From contig JAHLKV010000002.1 in NCBI GenBank assembly GCA_020444475.1, positions 186,001 through 250,000 on the forward strand: 64,000 bases of DNA. Reading direction: 5' to 3'. This document shows positions 1 through 8,794 of this stretch, piece after piece (positions within the stretch are counted from its first letter, which is position 1; each line of letters starts with the position of its first letter). A program made the position numbers and the translations under genes. The notes below the pieces were generated by a model. It had not been told where the DNA came from. It made no database searches and saw only the letters and a program-made list of their open reading frames with translations. The DNA comes from a bacterium (GTDB taxonomy: Bacteria > Zixibacteria > MSB-5A5 > GN15 > FEB-12).

Positions 1-623
1 TGGTCGAATATCTCCGAACCGAGTACGAACTTCGTTCCCACAAAGATCAGAGCCATGATGATCAGCGCGATGGGAAAGTGCACGGCGACCGGGTGTAGTT
101 TACCAAGAAAGCCAAGGACACTGATACTTTCCCCATGATCAGTTGCATGATCGTGATCGGAATCCGGCTCTGTCCCACTACCGTGATTCAAATCGACATC
201 GGTATCATCGTGATCCTTCTGACCTAAGCTGCCGGTCGCTCCTTCTGACGAGTCTGCACTAGACACCGCATGATCGTGGTTGTGGCCGTCGTCAGATACA
301 CTCGCTTTGGCCGCCTCACGCTCAGCATCCTCCGCGTAATGCGCCAGCTTGTCGGACGTTGGCTCGGCGTCGACGTCCTTCAGATTAGCCAGATACGCAT
401 CAGGATCGGCAATAAAGTCGCGTTTACATTTATTGCAGCAGAAATGAATGCGCTTGTCTTCGTAGTCAAGATAGATGTTGGGATCTGCCTTTTCGGAAGT
501 CGTAACAGGGCAGTATTCATTCGTTTGAGCCTTGAGTTGATCACTAGGTGCCAGGAGCGTTACGACCAGCAATAGAATAGGTACCGCAAACCGCACTAGA
601 TATGCACTTACCGGGTGTCTCAT
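1..623 (-). CDS. TRASH/YHS-like metal-binding domain plus DUF2231 membrane protein, 3' end missing
   Basis: Read on the minus strand from an ATG at 623. It overlaps the TGA of the CusA gene by four bases (ATGA), so it is probably translationally coupled as the last visible gene of the metal efflux operon. An N-terminal hydrophobic signal segment is followed by a TRASH/YHS-like module (a Cys-Pro-Val-Thr start, then HFCCNKCKRDF and DPDAY), the same layout as in the two-module protein at 6543-7046. A long His/Asp-rich linker follows, and then a membrane segment beginning LHPVAVHFPIALI, typical of DUF2231. The gene runs off the window edge after about 207 residues. It probably binds or senses soft metal ions at the cell envelope. 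The domain calls come from remembered family patterns; the role is inferred from the operon. Confidence 0.75.
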   Translation of the reverse strand, partial: MRHPVSAYLVRFAVPILLLVVTLLAPSDQLKAQTNEYCPVTTSEKADPNIYLDYEDKRIHFCCNKCKRDFIADPDAYLANLKDVDAEPTSDKLAHYAEDAEREAAKASVSDDGHNHDHAVSSADSSEGATGSLGQKDHDDTDVDLNHGSGTEPDSDHDHATDHGESISVLGFLGKLHPVAVHFPIALIIMALIFVGTKFVLGSEIFD

Positions 624-3600
624 TCTTCAATATCCTTTCCACGGGAGATCTGGCGCTTGACCCGCAGCTCTGCCAGCAAACAGTAGAGAGTCGGTACTGT
701 GAAGACAGTTATCAACACTACCGTCATGCCGCCAAATGATGGTATAGCCATCGGCACCATGATATCTGCGCCACGGCCAGTCGAAGTAAGCACGGGAATC
801 AGCGCAAGAATAGTCGTAGCTACCGTCATCAATGCAGGACGAATTCGACGCTTGCCGGCTTCGACAGTCGCCTCACGCACGGCCTGAATCGTATTCGGAC
901 GATCTCGGTCAAATACCTGTTTGAGGTAGGTTGAGATGATCACACCGTCGTCGGTGGCGATGCCGAACAAGGCAAGGAATCCTACCCATACTGCAACCGA
1001 TAAGTTGAAGTTCCTAACCTGGAATAGTTCCCGCATATTCTCTCCGAACAATGAGAAATCCAGAAACCAGCCCTGGCCGTAGAGCCACAGCATGAGGAAC
1101 CCGCCCGACCACGCAACAAAGATGCCGGAAAAAACCAACAAGGTTGTCGGAACGTGCTTAAACTGAAAGTACAGGATCAGGAATATCACGATCAGGGCGA
1201 GCGGCATTACCACCATCAGCTTCTTTTCGGAGCGAACCTGGTTCTTGTACGAGCCGGCGAACTCGTAGCTGACTCCGGCCGGAACATCAAATTCTCCTGA
1301 ACGAATCTTGTCCTGTAGCAGCCTCTGTGCATCCTGCACAACGTCGACTTCAGCGTAACCCGGCTTCTTATCAAAAATGACGTAGCCGGTAAGGAAAGTA
1401 TTCTCAGACTTGATGACCATCGGACCGCGCACAAACCGAATCTCGGCCAGTTCAATGATCGGTATCTGGGCACCGCTTGCCGTAGGTACCAGGATACTAC
1501 CCAATTCATCCAGGCTATTGCGAAGTTCACGCTGATAGCGAACACGAACCGGATATCGCTCCCGGCCCTCTACGGTTGTAGTCAACTTCTTTCCACCGAC
1601 AGCCACTTCTATTACGTCCTGCACTTTTCGAATGCTCAGACCGTATCGTGCAATCTTCTCCCTGTCGATATCGATCTCAAGGTAAGGTTTGCCCACGATC
1701 CTGTCGGCAATCACGGCCGCCGGCTCCACCGAGGGTACTTGCTTGAGATACTTCTCGATCTCAAGACCGACTCGCTCGATGGTCTCAAGATCCGGTCCTT
1801 TGACCTTCACTCCCATGGGGGCTCGCATACCCGATTGCAACATCACTATTCGAGCCGCGATCGGCTGGAGTTTAGGAGCGGAGGTTGTACCCATGAGCTT
1901 ACCGGCTTTTACTATCTCGTCCCAGATATCGTCCGGACTCTGAATGTGGTCGCGCCAATTACGATACGGCCTACCATCATCATCCGGAATCAGCTCGCCA
2001 TACTGATCTCGGACGAACTCTCCCTTTTCCTCATCGTACTCGAAGCGCCGCCGGTGACCACTCTCATCCACCTTGTATTCCGGCTTGTAGTTGATGACTG
2101 TTTCTATCATGGAGATGGGAGCCGGATCTAGCGGCGAATCCGCTCGCCCAAGCTTACCAACTACCGACGAAATCTCAGGAATGCTTCGGAAGGCCATATC
2201 CTGATGCTGCAACACATCCAATGCTTCACCGATGGAGGCGTGCGGCATCGTCGTCGGCATCCACAGAAACGACCCCTCGTCGAGATCCGGCATGAACTCT
2301 TTCCCAAGACCCGGGAAGGCGTGATTCATTGCCACAAACGGTCGGCTTGAGCTAACCCAGCTGGGCATCCAACCGAAAATGGACCCAAACCCCAGCCAGA
2401 CAGTCAGTCCGAGGACAACCAGAAGGACCGGCATCGTAAGGAACAGGCCCTTATGGGCCAAACACCACCGGAGAATCGACTCGTAAGCCCTGATGAACAA
2501 CTGAAACAGCAAGAGTATGCCGCCGAGCAAGACCACTACGAAAATAAAGTTCAGAACTATTCCGGCATCCACGCCCAGTGGCTCCCAGTGACCCGCGAGC
2601 AGCCAGGCGACAATGACAACAACTATATAGTTGAAGTATGTTGGCACCTTCGAAGTGACTTTCGCAGGTAGACGGGACTTGAAGTGCAGATACGCTCCGA
2701 CTGCAATCAATACAAAGCCTGTGAACCAAAAGGCGAAGAAGAACGCAGTCAGTCCGCCAAGCAGCAGTCCAAAAGACCAAAAGCGTCGCGAACGCGAGAG
2801 GTTTTTTCCCTTTGTGAACAGGATATGCGCCAGCGGCGGAATAATGGTAAGCGCTACGATCACCGATGCTATCAGCGCAAACGTCTTGGTGAATGCCAAC
2901 GGCTTAAACAGTTTTCCTTCGGCTGCTTCCATCGTAAACACCGGCAGGAACGAGACGACAGTCGTCGCGATAGCCGTAAGTACTGCACTGCCAACTTCAG
3001 ACGACGCACGGAATATAACTTCCAGCCGGTTTTCATCCGGATGCGCACTTTCAAGATGTTTGAGAATGTTTTCGCATATCACAATACCCATGTCGACAAT
3101 TGTGCCGATAGCAATCGCAATCCCCGACAGCGCAACGATGTTTGCGTCGACTCCAAACAGCTTCATGGCAATAAACGTCATCAGCACGGTCAGAGGGAGA
3201 AGCCCCGAGATCAAGAGCGAACTCCTGAAATGCATGACCATGATGATGACTACGATAATCGTGACCAGAATCTCGTCAACCAGGGCCGTGTTGAGCGTAC
3301 CGAGAGTTTCATAGATCAGCCCGGTGCGATCGTAAAATGGCACGATTGTGACCTGCGAGCTTCGGCCGTCAGCCAGCACTTTCTTCGGAAGACCCGGTGA
3401 AATCTCTGCGATCTTCGTCTTGACATTCTTGATAGTTGCAAGTGGGTTCTCGCCATATCGCACAACAACAACACCACCAACAACCTCAGCGCCGCCTTTA
3501 TCCAGTGCACCCCGTCTCAAGGCTGGGCCAAGAGAAACAGTAGCAACATCCGATACCCTCAGGGGCACATTACCTGTCTGGCGGACAACGCTTTGTTCAA

Positions 3601-4423
3601 TATCTTCGATATCTTCGATAAACCCGAGACCGCGGATCACATACTCCGCTTTGTTAATCTCGATAGTCTTCGCTCCGACATCAACGTTGGACATCCTGAC
3701 GGCATTGAACACATCAGTCAGCGTCACATCGTTTGCTCGCATGGCATCAGGATTTACATCGACCTGATACTCCTGAACGAAACCACCGACCGATGCGACT
3801 TCAGAAACACCGTCTGCTGACTGCAGGGCATATCGGACGGTCCAATCCTGGATCGACCGCAACTCGTGTAGATCCCATCCTCCGGTCGGATTGTCGTCCT
3901 CATCGCGCCCTTCCAGGGTATACCAAAAGACCTGACCAAGCGCGGTAGCGTCCGGACCAAGCGCCGGCTGGACACCATCCGGTAGTGTACCGCTGGGTAA
4001 TGAGTTGAGCTTTTCCAGCACACGTGAACGGGACCAGTAGAATTCAACATCGTCTTTGAAGATGACATAAATGCTTGAGAACCCGAAGAACGAATAGCTG
4101 CGAATGTCCTTCACGCCCGGAATGCCCAGCAACGAAACGGTGAGCGGATATGAAATCTGATCTTCAACGTCCTGCGGCGAGCGGCCCATCCATTCGGTAA
4201 AGACGATCTGCTGGTTCTCTCCAATGTCGGGTATTGCGTCAACCGGAACAGGGTCTCGCTGCAACCCGACAACGCGCCAATCGAACGGAGCCACCATGAT
4301 TCCCCATGCGATGATGACCAGCATAAGGAGTATGACGACAAGCTTGTTTTCCAGGCAATACCTTATCACCCCGTCCAGCAGTGACGCTCTCTTAAATTCG
4401 TGTGAATGCTGTTGTTCAGTCAT
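620..4423 (-). CDS. cusA: CusA/CzcA-type heavy-metal RND efflux pump
   Basis: Inner-membrane proton-driven pump of the heavy-metal efflux RND family. It would export Cu(I)/Ag(I) or related divalent ions through a CusB-like adaptor and a TolC-like channel, both encoded just upstream. At 1267 residues it is about 220 longer than E. coli CusA. Much of the excess is an extra hydrophobic block near residues 530-680, as seen in some environmental CusA proteins. The TM4 proton-relay region reads AIGTIVDMGIVICEN with the expected Asp, and the second relay-like stretch reads FGIATDDGVII. The periplasmic signature FMPDLDEGSFLWMPTTMPH is typical of this family. The start at 4423 lies 7 bases after the adaptor stop. 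Metal specificity cannot be read with certainty; Cu/Ag is favoured by the TRASH-domain neighbours. Confidence 0.93.
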   Translation of the reverse strand: MTEQQHSHEFKRASLLDGVIRYCLENKLVVILLMLVIIAWGIMVAPFDWRVVGLQRDPVPVDAIPDIGENQQIVFTEWMGRSPQDVEDQISYPLTVSLLGIPGVKDIRSYSFFGFSSIYVIFKDDVEFYWSRSRVLEKLNSLPSGTLPDGVQPALGPDATALGQVFWYTLEGRDEDDNPTGGWDLHELRSIQDWTVRYALQSADGVSEVASVGGFVQEYQVDVNPDAMRANDVTLTDVFNAVRMSNVDVGAKTIEINKAEYVIRGLGFIEDIEDIEQSVVRQTGNVPLRVSDVATVSLGPALRRGALDKGGAEVVGGVVVVRYGENPLATIKNVKTKIAEISPGLPKKVLADGRSSQVTIVPFYDRTGLIYETLGTLNTALVDEILVTIIVVIIMVMHFRSSLLISGLLPLTVLMTFIAMKLFGVDANIVALSGIAIAIGTIVDMGIVICENILKHLESAHPDENRLEVIFRASSEVGSAVLTAIATTVVSFLPVFTMEAAEGKLFKPLAFTKTFALIASVIVALTIIPPLAHILFTKGKNLSRSRRFWSFGLLLGGLTAFFFAFWFTGFVLIAVGAYLHFKSRLPAKVTSKVPTYFNYIVVVIVAWLLAGHWEPLGVDAGIVLNFIFVVVLLGGILLLFQLFIRAYESILRWCLAHKGLFLTMPVLLVVLGLTVWLGFGSIFGWMPSWVSSSRPFVAMNHAFPGLGKEFMPDLDEGSFLWMPTTMPHASIGEALDVLQHQDMAFRSIPEISSVVGKLGRADSPLDPAPISMIETVINYKPEYKVDESGHRRRFEYDEEKGEFVRDQYGELIPDDDGRPYRNWRDHIQSPDDIWDEIVKAGKLMGTTSAPKLQPIAARIVMLQSGMRAPMGVKVKGPDLETIERVGLEIEKYLKQVPSVEPAAVIADRIVGKPYLEIDIDREKIARYGLSIRKVQDVIEVAVGGKKLTTTVEGRERYPVRVRYQRELRNSLDELGSILVPTASGAQIPIIELAEIRFVRGPMVIKSENTFLTGYVIFDKKPGYAEVDVVQDAQRLLQDKIRSGEFDVPAGVSYEFAGSYKNQVRSEKKLMVVMPLALIVIFLILYFQFKHVPTTLLVFSGIFVAWSGGFLMLWLYGQGWFLDFSLFGENMRELFQVRNFNLSVAVWVGFLALFGIATDDGVIISTYLKQVFDRDRPNTIQAVREATVEAGKRRIRPALMTVATTILALIPVLTSTGRGADIMVPMAIPSFGGMTVVLITVFTVPTLYCLLAELRVKRQISRGKDIEE

Positions 4424-4430
4424 GGTGCAC

Positions 4431-6503
4431 CTACTCCGTCACTGCATCGCCAGCATGCAGCTCCTTCTTGATTTCCCCGCAACGTAGCATAGACTCGCCG
4501 TAAAAGGAGTTCCAAACGATGTCCTCTCGTTGCAACCAGTAGGCTCCAGCATTGTCACGGGCCATCGGGCAATATGTCAGGTAAAACGGCTCATCGGACG
4601 CGTGTCCAAACGTATCGTGCATCTCTATTGTCGCCAGGGAGAGCTTGAAAAAGGCGTCACGGCTGCCAACAATCGATCCTGCGGAGTTACCGATTTTAGC
4701 GGCTCCTGCAAGATCCTCGGATATGTCCATCCACCGCTCATGCGCTTTGCCTTCAAACAGGCCCATATCCACGTCTTTGATCAACGTGGCCATCGTACCG
4801 TAGGCTTCTTTTGCCTCATCGAGATTGTCATTGGCCAAAGCCATCTGAACGTCGAAGTAAGCGTCGTATACAGGAGCCAGGGCAACCAGAGCTTCTTCAC
4901 AATCATCCAGTCTCTCAGCGGTACCAGCTTCGTACGGGCGTTCTTCCGCTGTGGCCATCCTGACCGACCCGGTCTCGCCGTGATCGTGGCCAGCAGCAAC
5001 GGCTCCACCCTGTGGCGACATCATGCTTGGCTTGGCCTGAATCTGAAGTTCACTGTCAATCTTGAAGGCGCCGTTGGTAACAACCTGTTCTCCCTCTTCC
5101 AGCCCGTCTCTTACGACATAGTAGTCCTGAGCACGAGGACCAAGCGTGATCTGCCGTCCCTCAAAAACGACACCTTCGTCGCTTGGCACCTGCACATAGA
5201 CAACCGCTCGCTTGCCCGTAATTAGCGGCGCGGAGGCGGGAATCAGCAAGGGAGCTTTCCCCGTTGTCTTGTTTCCTCCTGAGTAGCCAAACGTCTCCGC
5301 CGGCACCAGGTCCATACCACAGATGTCACATTTGCCCGGGCCATCTTTGACTATCTCCGGGTGCATCGGGCTGATCCATTTCCCCGCGAGCTCCGGCGCT
5401 ATGACATTGCCCTCGCTATCCAAACGAGATTGGACCGTAGCACTGACGAACATCTCCGGTTTAAGCCGCTGGTCGGTGTTACCCACCACCGCGCGAATAT
5501 TGACCGTCCGTGTTCTGGGATTTACTACCGGATCGATGAAACTGATAACAGCATCGAAGACCTCACCCGGAAATGATGGCGATGTGAATGCAATGCGCTG
5601 GCCGTATTTCAGCCAAGGTAGATCTGATTCGTATGCCTCGAGCAGAACCCACAGCCGCTTGAGGTCTGCAATCGTGTAAATGCGGGTTCCTGTTGAAACA
5701 TACATTCCCTCTTTCGCATCCTTGTGGACAACTACGCCACCAGCAGGCGCCGTAATCGTAAGATGGTCTGAGGGCACGTTCCCTTGTTCTATGGCGGCAA
5801 TCTGTGATTCGGAGAGTCCATAGAGACGCAGTTTCTCGCGGGCCGATTTCAACGTTTGATTCGCCGTTGATTTTAGAACGGTACTATTGGCGGTGCTGAG
5901 AGTTGCAACTGCCTTTTTGGCCTGCAGAAGTTCTTCCTGGGCGGCTACCAACTCTGGAGAGTACATGTGAACCATGTGATCACCCTTTGACACTGTCGCT
6001 CCCGTATAATCGACAAAGAGACTGTCCAGTCGTCCCGCCACCCAAGCAGTAATATACGAAACTCGGGTCTCGTCGTAGTCGAGCTTGCCGACCATGCGGA
6101 TCGATCGCTCGGCAAACGCCCTGGTGACCGGAGTCGTTTGAACGCCGGCCAGTTTAACAGCCGTTTCTGACATGCGAATTTGGCTGGGGTCGAGGTCTTC
6201 TCCGCCTCCGCTGGTTTCAATCGGGATCAGATCCATAAAGCATAGCGGGCACTTGCCCGGCTTCGGGAGCTGGATCTGCGGATGCATGGAACAAGTCCAT
6301 GTGGTCGGTTCCGATGATTCACCTGATGCTGCCTGAGCGTGCTCATCTGCGCCGTTGTTTGGTTCCGTTGATTCTCTACCACCTAACAAGAGACCGCCGA
6401 GGGAGAACGCCACGATAGCTACAATCACCAGTGAGATGGTTGCTGAGCGTCCTCGCGGGATCAGCCCCCGCCAGTTGTTTCGAGTTGTCTGTTCAGTATT
6501 CAT
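4431..6503 (-). CDS. cusB: CusB-like periplasmic adaptor with two heavy-metal-binding domains
   Basis: Membrane-fusion subunit linking the RND pump to the outer-membrane channel. The 690-residue protein has an N-terminal membrane anchor (about residues 20-42) and a first heavy-metal-binding domain (CSMHPQIQLPKPGKCPLCFM, about 73-92). A HlyD-type barrel-sandwich/coiled-coil region follows, then a second such domain (SPMHPEIV...GKCDICGMDL, about 378-405). The C-terminal region resembles DUF3347. Classic CusB is about 400 residues, so the duplicated metal-binding domain and C-terminal extension are additions. Many long adaptors of this type occur with CusA. The gene sits between the TRASH protein and cusA in one operon. 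The His-rich GHDHGE loop near residue 510 is another possible metal ligand. The family call is firm; the metal is inferred. Confidence 0.9.
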   Translation of the reverse strand: MNTEQTTRNNWRGLIPRGRSATISLVIVAIVAFSLGGLLLGGRESTEPNNGADEHAQAASGESSEPTTWTCSMHPQIQLPKPGKCPLCFMDLIPIETSGGGEDLDPSQIRMSETAVKLAGVQTTPVTRAFAERSIRMVGKLDYDETRVSYITAWVAGRLDSLFVDYTGATVSKGDHMVHMYSPELVAAQEELLQAKKAVATLSTANSTVLKSTANQTLKSAREKLRLYGLSESQIAAIEQGNVPSDHLTITAPAGGVVVHKDAKEGMYVSTGTRIYTIADLKRLWVLLEAYESDLPWLKYGQRIAFTSPSFPGEVFDAVISFIDPVVNPRTRTVNIRAVVGNTDQRLKPEMFVSATVQSRLDSEGNVIAPELAGKWISPMHPEIVKDGPGKCDICGMDLVPAETFGYSGGNKTTGKAPLLIPASAPLITGKRAVVYVQVPSDEGVVFEGRQITLGPRAQDYYVVRDGLEEGEQVVTNGAFKIDSELQIQAKPSMMSPQGGAVAAGHDHGETGSVRMATAEERPYEAGTAERLDDCEEALVALAPVYDAYFDVQMALANDNLDEAKEAYGTMATLIKDVDMGLFEGKAHERWMDISEDLAGAAKIGNSAGSIVGSRDAFFKLSLATIEMHDTFGHASDEPFYLTYCPMARDNAGAYWLQREDIVWNSFYGESMLRCGEIKKELHAGDAVTE

Positions 6504-6542
6504 GACGTTCTTTCCCTCTTACGATCTCAATGCACAGCAACC

Positions 6543-7046
6543 CTAGTGATTGTGTCCGCTGTGGTCACTGTGATCCATCTTCTTCATGTTTTCTGACTTC
6601 GAGTCAGCATCCTCATCAAGTTTCTTCAAGTACTTCTCCGGATCTTCGTTGAACGTGCCGCGGCACTTTTTGCAGCAGAACACAACTCGACGGCCTTCGT
6701 AGTCTGAGTAGACAGACTTGTCCTCCAGTATTTCGCCTGAGACGGGACACGTGGATTGAATGTTCTCAAACAGTACGCCTTCTCCGGCAGCTTTCTTGAA
6801 AAACTTGTCCGGATCGGCTTTCAGTTTGTCCGAGCACATCGGGCAGCAGTGATAGACCCGCTGTCCCTGAATATCGGTATAGACTGTCGAATCGATCTTG
6901 CCGCCCATTACCGGACAATGAGTCTGGTTCTTCAGCTCCTTGGGAGCGTCAGCTTCAGATTTCTTGTCTGCATCCCCAGCTTGCGCGACCGATACAAGTC
7001 CAAAGACCAGGACGAGGGCTGTGAGTGCATGTTTGAGTGAACGCAT
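6543..7046 (-). CDS. Secreted double TRASH/YHS-like metal-binding protein
   Basis: A 167-residue protein with a signal peptide (LVLVFGLVSVAQAG) followed by two similar metal-binding modules. The first starts THCPVMGGK and has YHCCPMCSDKLK then DPDKFF. The second starts STCPVSGEI and has VFCCKKCRGTF then DPEKYL. A His-rich tail (HSDHSGHNH) closes the protein. I chose the ATG at 7046 because AAGGAG lies 7 bases upstream and a signal peptide follows directly; a longer frame opens at 7136 but adds an unrelated leader. It lies between the outer-membrane channel gene and the adaptor gene. It is likely a periplasmic metallochaperone or scavenger for the efflux system. The domain resemblance is clear; the function is inferred. 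Confidence 0.82.
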   Translation of the reverse strand: MRSLKHALTALVLVFGLVSVAQAGDADKKSEADAPKELKNQTHCPVMGGKIDSTVYTDIQGQRVYHCCPMCSDKLKADPDKFFKKAAGEGVLFENIQSTCPVSGEILEDKSVYSDYEGRRVVFCCKKCRGTFNEDPEKYLKKLDEDADSKSENMKKMDHSDHSGHNH

Positions 7047-7068
7047 TTCGTTACTCCTTCCGAGTAGG

Positions 7069-8412
7069 TTATTGTTGCAGGTGTTTGCTGAGTTCTGTTC
7101 CGCTGAGCATTTCCAGTTGGGCGCGCTTCGTGGCAAGTCGGGTCTGTTCTCGCGCCACCGTCAGCTGGAAATCCAGCAATTGTCTCTGAGCATCCAAGAC
7201 ATTTAGAAAATCCGTTTCACCTGCCTGATAGGCGGCATAGATGGCGTTCAGGGACTGCTCGGCTTTGGGAACCAGTCCCTCTCGATATAGACGAGTCTTG
7301 CGCAGAGCATCCGAATACTCGAACAGGAGCCGTTCACTCACCGCCACGAGTTGGTTTTCCGAGTCCTTCAAATTGTATTCAGCCGCCCGGCGCAGCGCTT
7401 CGGCTTCCTTCTTGCGAGCACTGTTCTTGCCGAACCAGATTGGCAACGATACGCTGGCGCCAATCATCCATGGATCCTTGCCGCTTTCCGACATGTCCGG
7501 ATTGAGGGCCTCTCCAGTCTGAATGTAATCTACGCCCAAGGAGAACGACGGCATCGTTTGTTTGCCGGCTAACCTCTCCCCGGCTCGTTGGCCCTCAATA
7601 ATCCTCCCAAGAGCCAAGAGATTCGGATTGTGGCGGGTGATGATGGCGACCACCGAATCCTCGTCAAGCGGCACTTCCGCCACAGTAATAGACTGCGGGA
7701 CGGGAATCTCTACGTCGCCCGGCAGATTTAGCCAGGCTCTCAATCGGGCGGCCTTGGGCTCAACCTGTTCACGGAGCGTCTGCAAATGGTCTTCGAGCTT
7801 TCCAAGTTCTACCTGAGCCTTGATGACATCGGGATGTTGCTTCAGTCCCACCTTGTATTTGGATTGTGCGACCGATTCCCAGAACTTGAGCAACTCGAGG
7901 TTCTCGCTGGTTATTTGGAGGTCTTGACCTAAAAAATAGTAGTCATAGAATGCGGACTTTACGTCGTAGTACAGCTCATACTTGGCCGCTTCAAATCGCT
8001 GATATGATGCCTGCGACATTGCAAAGGCCATGTCTTCTTTCGCGCCAAGCGTTCCAAACCACGGAAACGACTGACGCACCCCAAACCGTTGTTCCTGCGG
8101 ACCGACCCGGGTCTCCACGTTCTCGATGAAGTAGGCGTAGTTGAACATCGGATCGGGCAATGCCCCGACATGATCGGATTTCTTCAGGTCCGCGATCCAA
8201 CGATTATAGGCGGATCGCAACCGCGGACTCCTTTCCATCGCCACCGCCAAGTAGTCGGCCAGAGTGCTGGTCGACCCAAAGGACGGAATCAGTTTTGGGA
8301 TTGTGTCCAGAACAGGAGCCAGCGAGTTGACAGTCGAGCGCGCTTCAGACTTGTCGGCGGCCTGGACTAAACCTGCCCAGAAGAGAACAAACACCGCCAG
8401 TGAGGAGATCAT
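7069..8412 (-). CDS. TolC/CusC-like outer-membrane efflux protein
   Basis: Outer-membrane factor that completes the tripartite metal efflux complex with the CusA and CusB homologues downstream. From the chosen ATG at 8412 it has 447 residues, beginning with a signal peptide (MISSLAVFVLFWAGLVQA). This ATG follows GAGGAA by about 10 bases; the open frame continues up to 8511 but the extra 33 residues do not look like part of an exported protein. Two internal repeats typical of the OEP family are visible, including MPSFSLGVDYIQ and the C-terminal DFLNVLDAQRQLLDFQL. First gene of the minus-strand operon, divergent from the two-component genes. Confidence 0.88.
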   Translation of the reverse strand: MISSLAVFVLFWAGLVQAADKSEARSTVNSLAPVLDTIPKLIPSFGSTSTLADYLAVAMERSPRLRSAYNRWIADLKKSDHVGALPDPMFNYAYFIENVETRVGPQEQRFGVRQSFPWFGTLGAKEDMAFAMSQASYQRFEAAKYELYYDVKSAFYDYYFLGQDLQITSENLELLKFWESVAQSKYKVGLKQHPDVIKAQVELGKLEDHLQTLREQVEPKAARLRAWLNLPGDVEIPVPQSITVAEVPLDEDSVVAIITRHNPNLLALGRIIEGQRAGERLAGKQTMPSFSLGVDYIQTGEALNPDMSESGKDPWMIGASVSLPIWFGKNSARKKEAEALRRAAEYNLKDSENQLVAVSERLLFEYSDALRKTRLYREGLVPKAEQSLNAIYAAYQAGETDFLNVLDAQRQLLDFQLTVAREQTRLATKRAQLEMLSGTELSKHLQQ

Positions 8413-8592
8413 GTATCCGTAGTTCCTCGTTGCGCATCGAGGCTGGTCAAATGAACGTCTGTTTATCATGTTTGGCCTAATCATCCAGTTTCTCAGTCGT
8501 GTTACTTTCATTGAACAATGGGGGTATCAAATGGCATGCCCAAAAGCGCAAGCCACTTAACAACAACGACTTCCGGATTTCGAGATAGGCGA

Positions 8593-8639
8593 GTGTAGAA
8601 TTTGTGTGTAGAATATTCTTCAATATCGTATAATATTCT
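8593..8639. promoter_or_regulatory. Candidate enhancer site (UAS) for the NtrC-type regulator
   Basis: An exact inverted repeat AGAATATT (8610-8617), a 14-base spacer, then AATATTCT (8632-8639) gives arms 22 bases apart, about two helical turns. A direct repeat GTGTAGAAT at 8593-8601 and 8606-8614 overlaps its left arm. The site lies about 110-140 bases upstream of the sigma-54 promoter at 8751, the normal distance for an enhancer-binding protein. It could serve both divergent operons. Assignment to the regulator at 9853 is inference. Confidence 0.5.
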
Positions 8640-8750
8640 GTATAGCCCGGCAGAAAAGACCGGACCGCTTATCGTTGTTTTTCAGGACTGATACTTGTAT
8701 TCCAATGTGAATCAATACATTACGGAGCTAGTACGCGATGGAGCTGTAGA

Positions 8751-8767
8751 CTGGCATACTCATTGCT
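8751..8767 (+). promoter_or_regulatory. Sigma-54 (-24/-12) promoter of the two-component operon
   Basis: The sequence CTGGCATACTCATTGCT matches the consensus YTGGCAYRN4TTGCW at every defined position, with the GG and GC doublets correctly spaced. Transcription should begin near 8778, leaving a short leader before the kinase ATG at 8795. The downstream response regulator carries the GAFTGA loop that contacts sigma-54, so the operon probably activates itself. The rest of the gene-free 8413-8794 interval holds the inverted repeat described separately and no convincing promoter that I could assign to the efflux operon. Confidence 0.75.
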
Positions 8768-8794
8768 AAGTAAATCGACAGAGGCAAAAGTTCT

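Noticed and set aside
2631-3400. Two long plus-strand frames opposite cusA
   Set aside because: They lie wholly inside the strongly supported cusA gene and have arginine/serine-rich random-like sequence.
8540-8570. Possible second sigma-54 promoter on the minus strand for the efflux operon
   Set aside because: A TGGC is present but the TTGC part is one base out of register and lacks GC, so it does not meet consensus.
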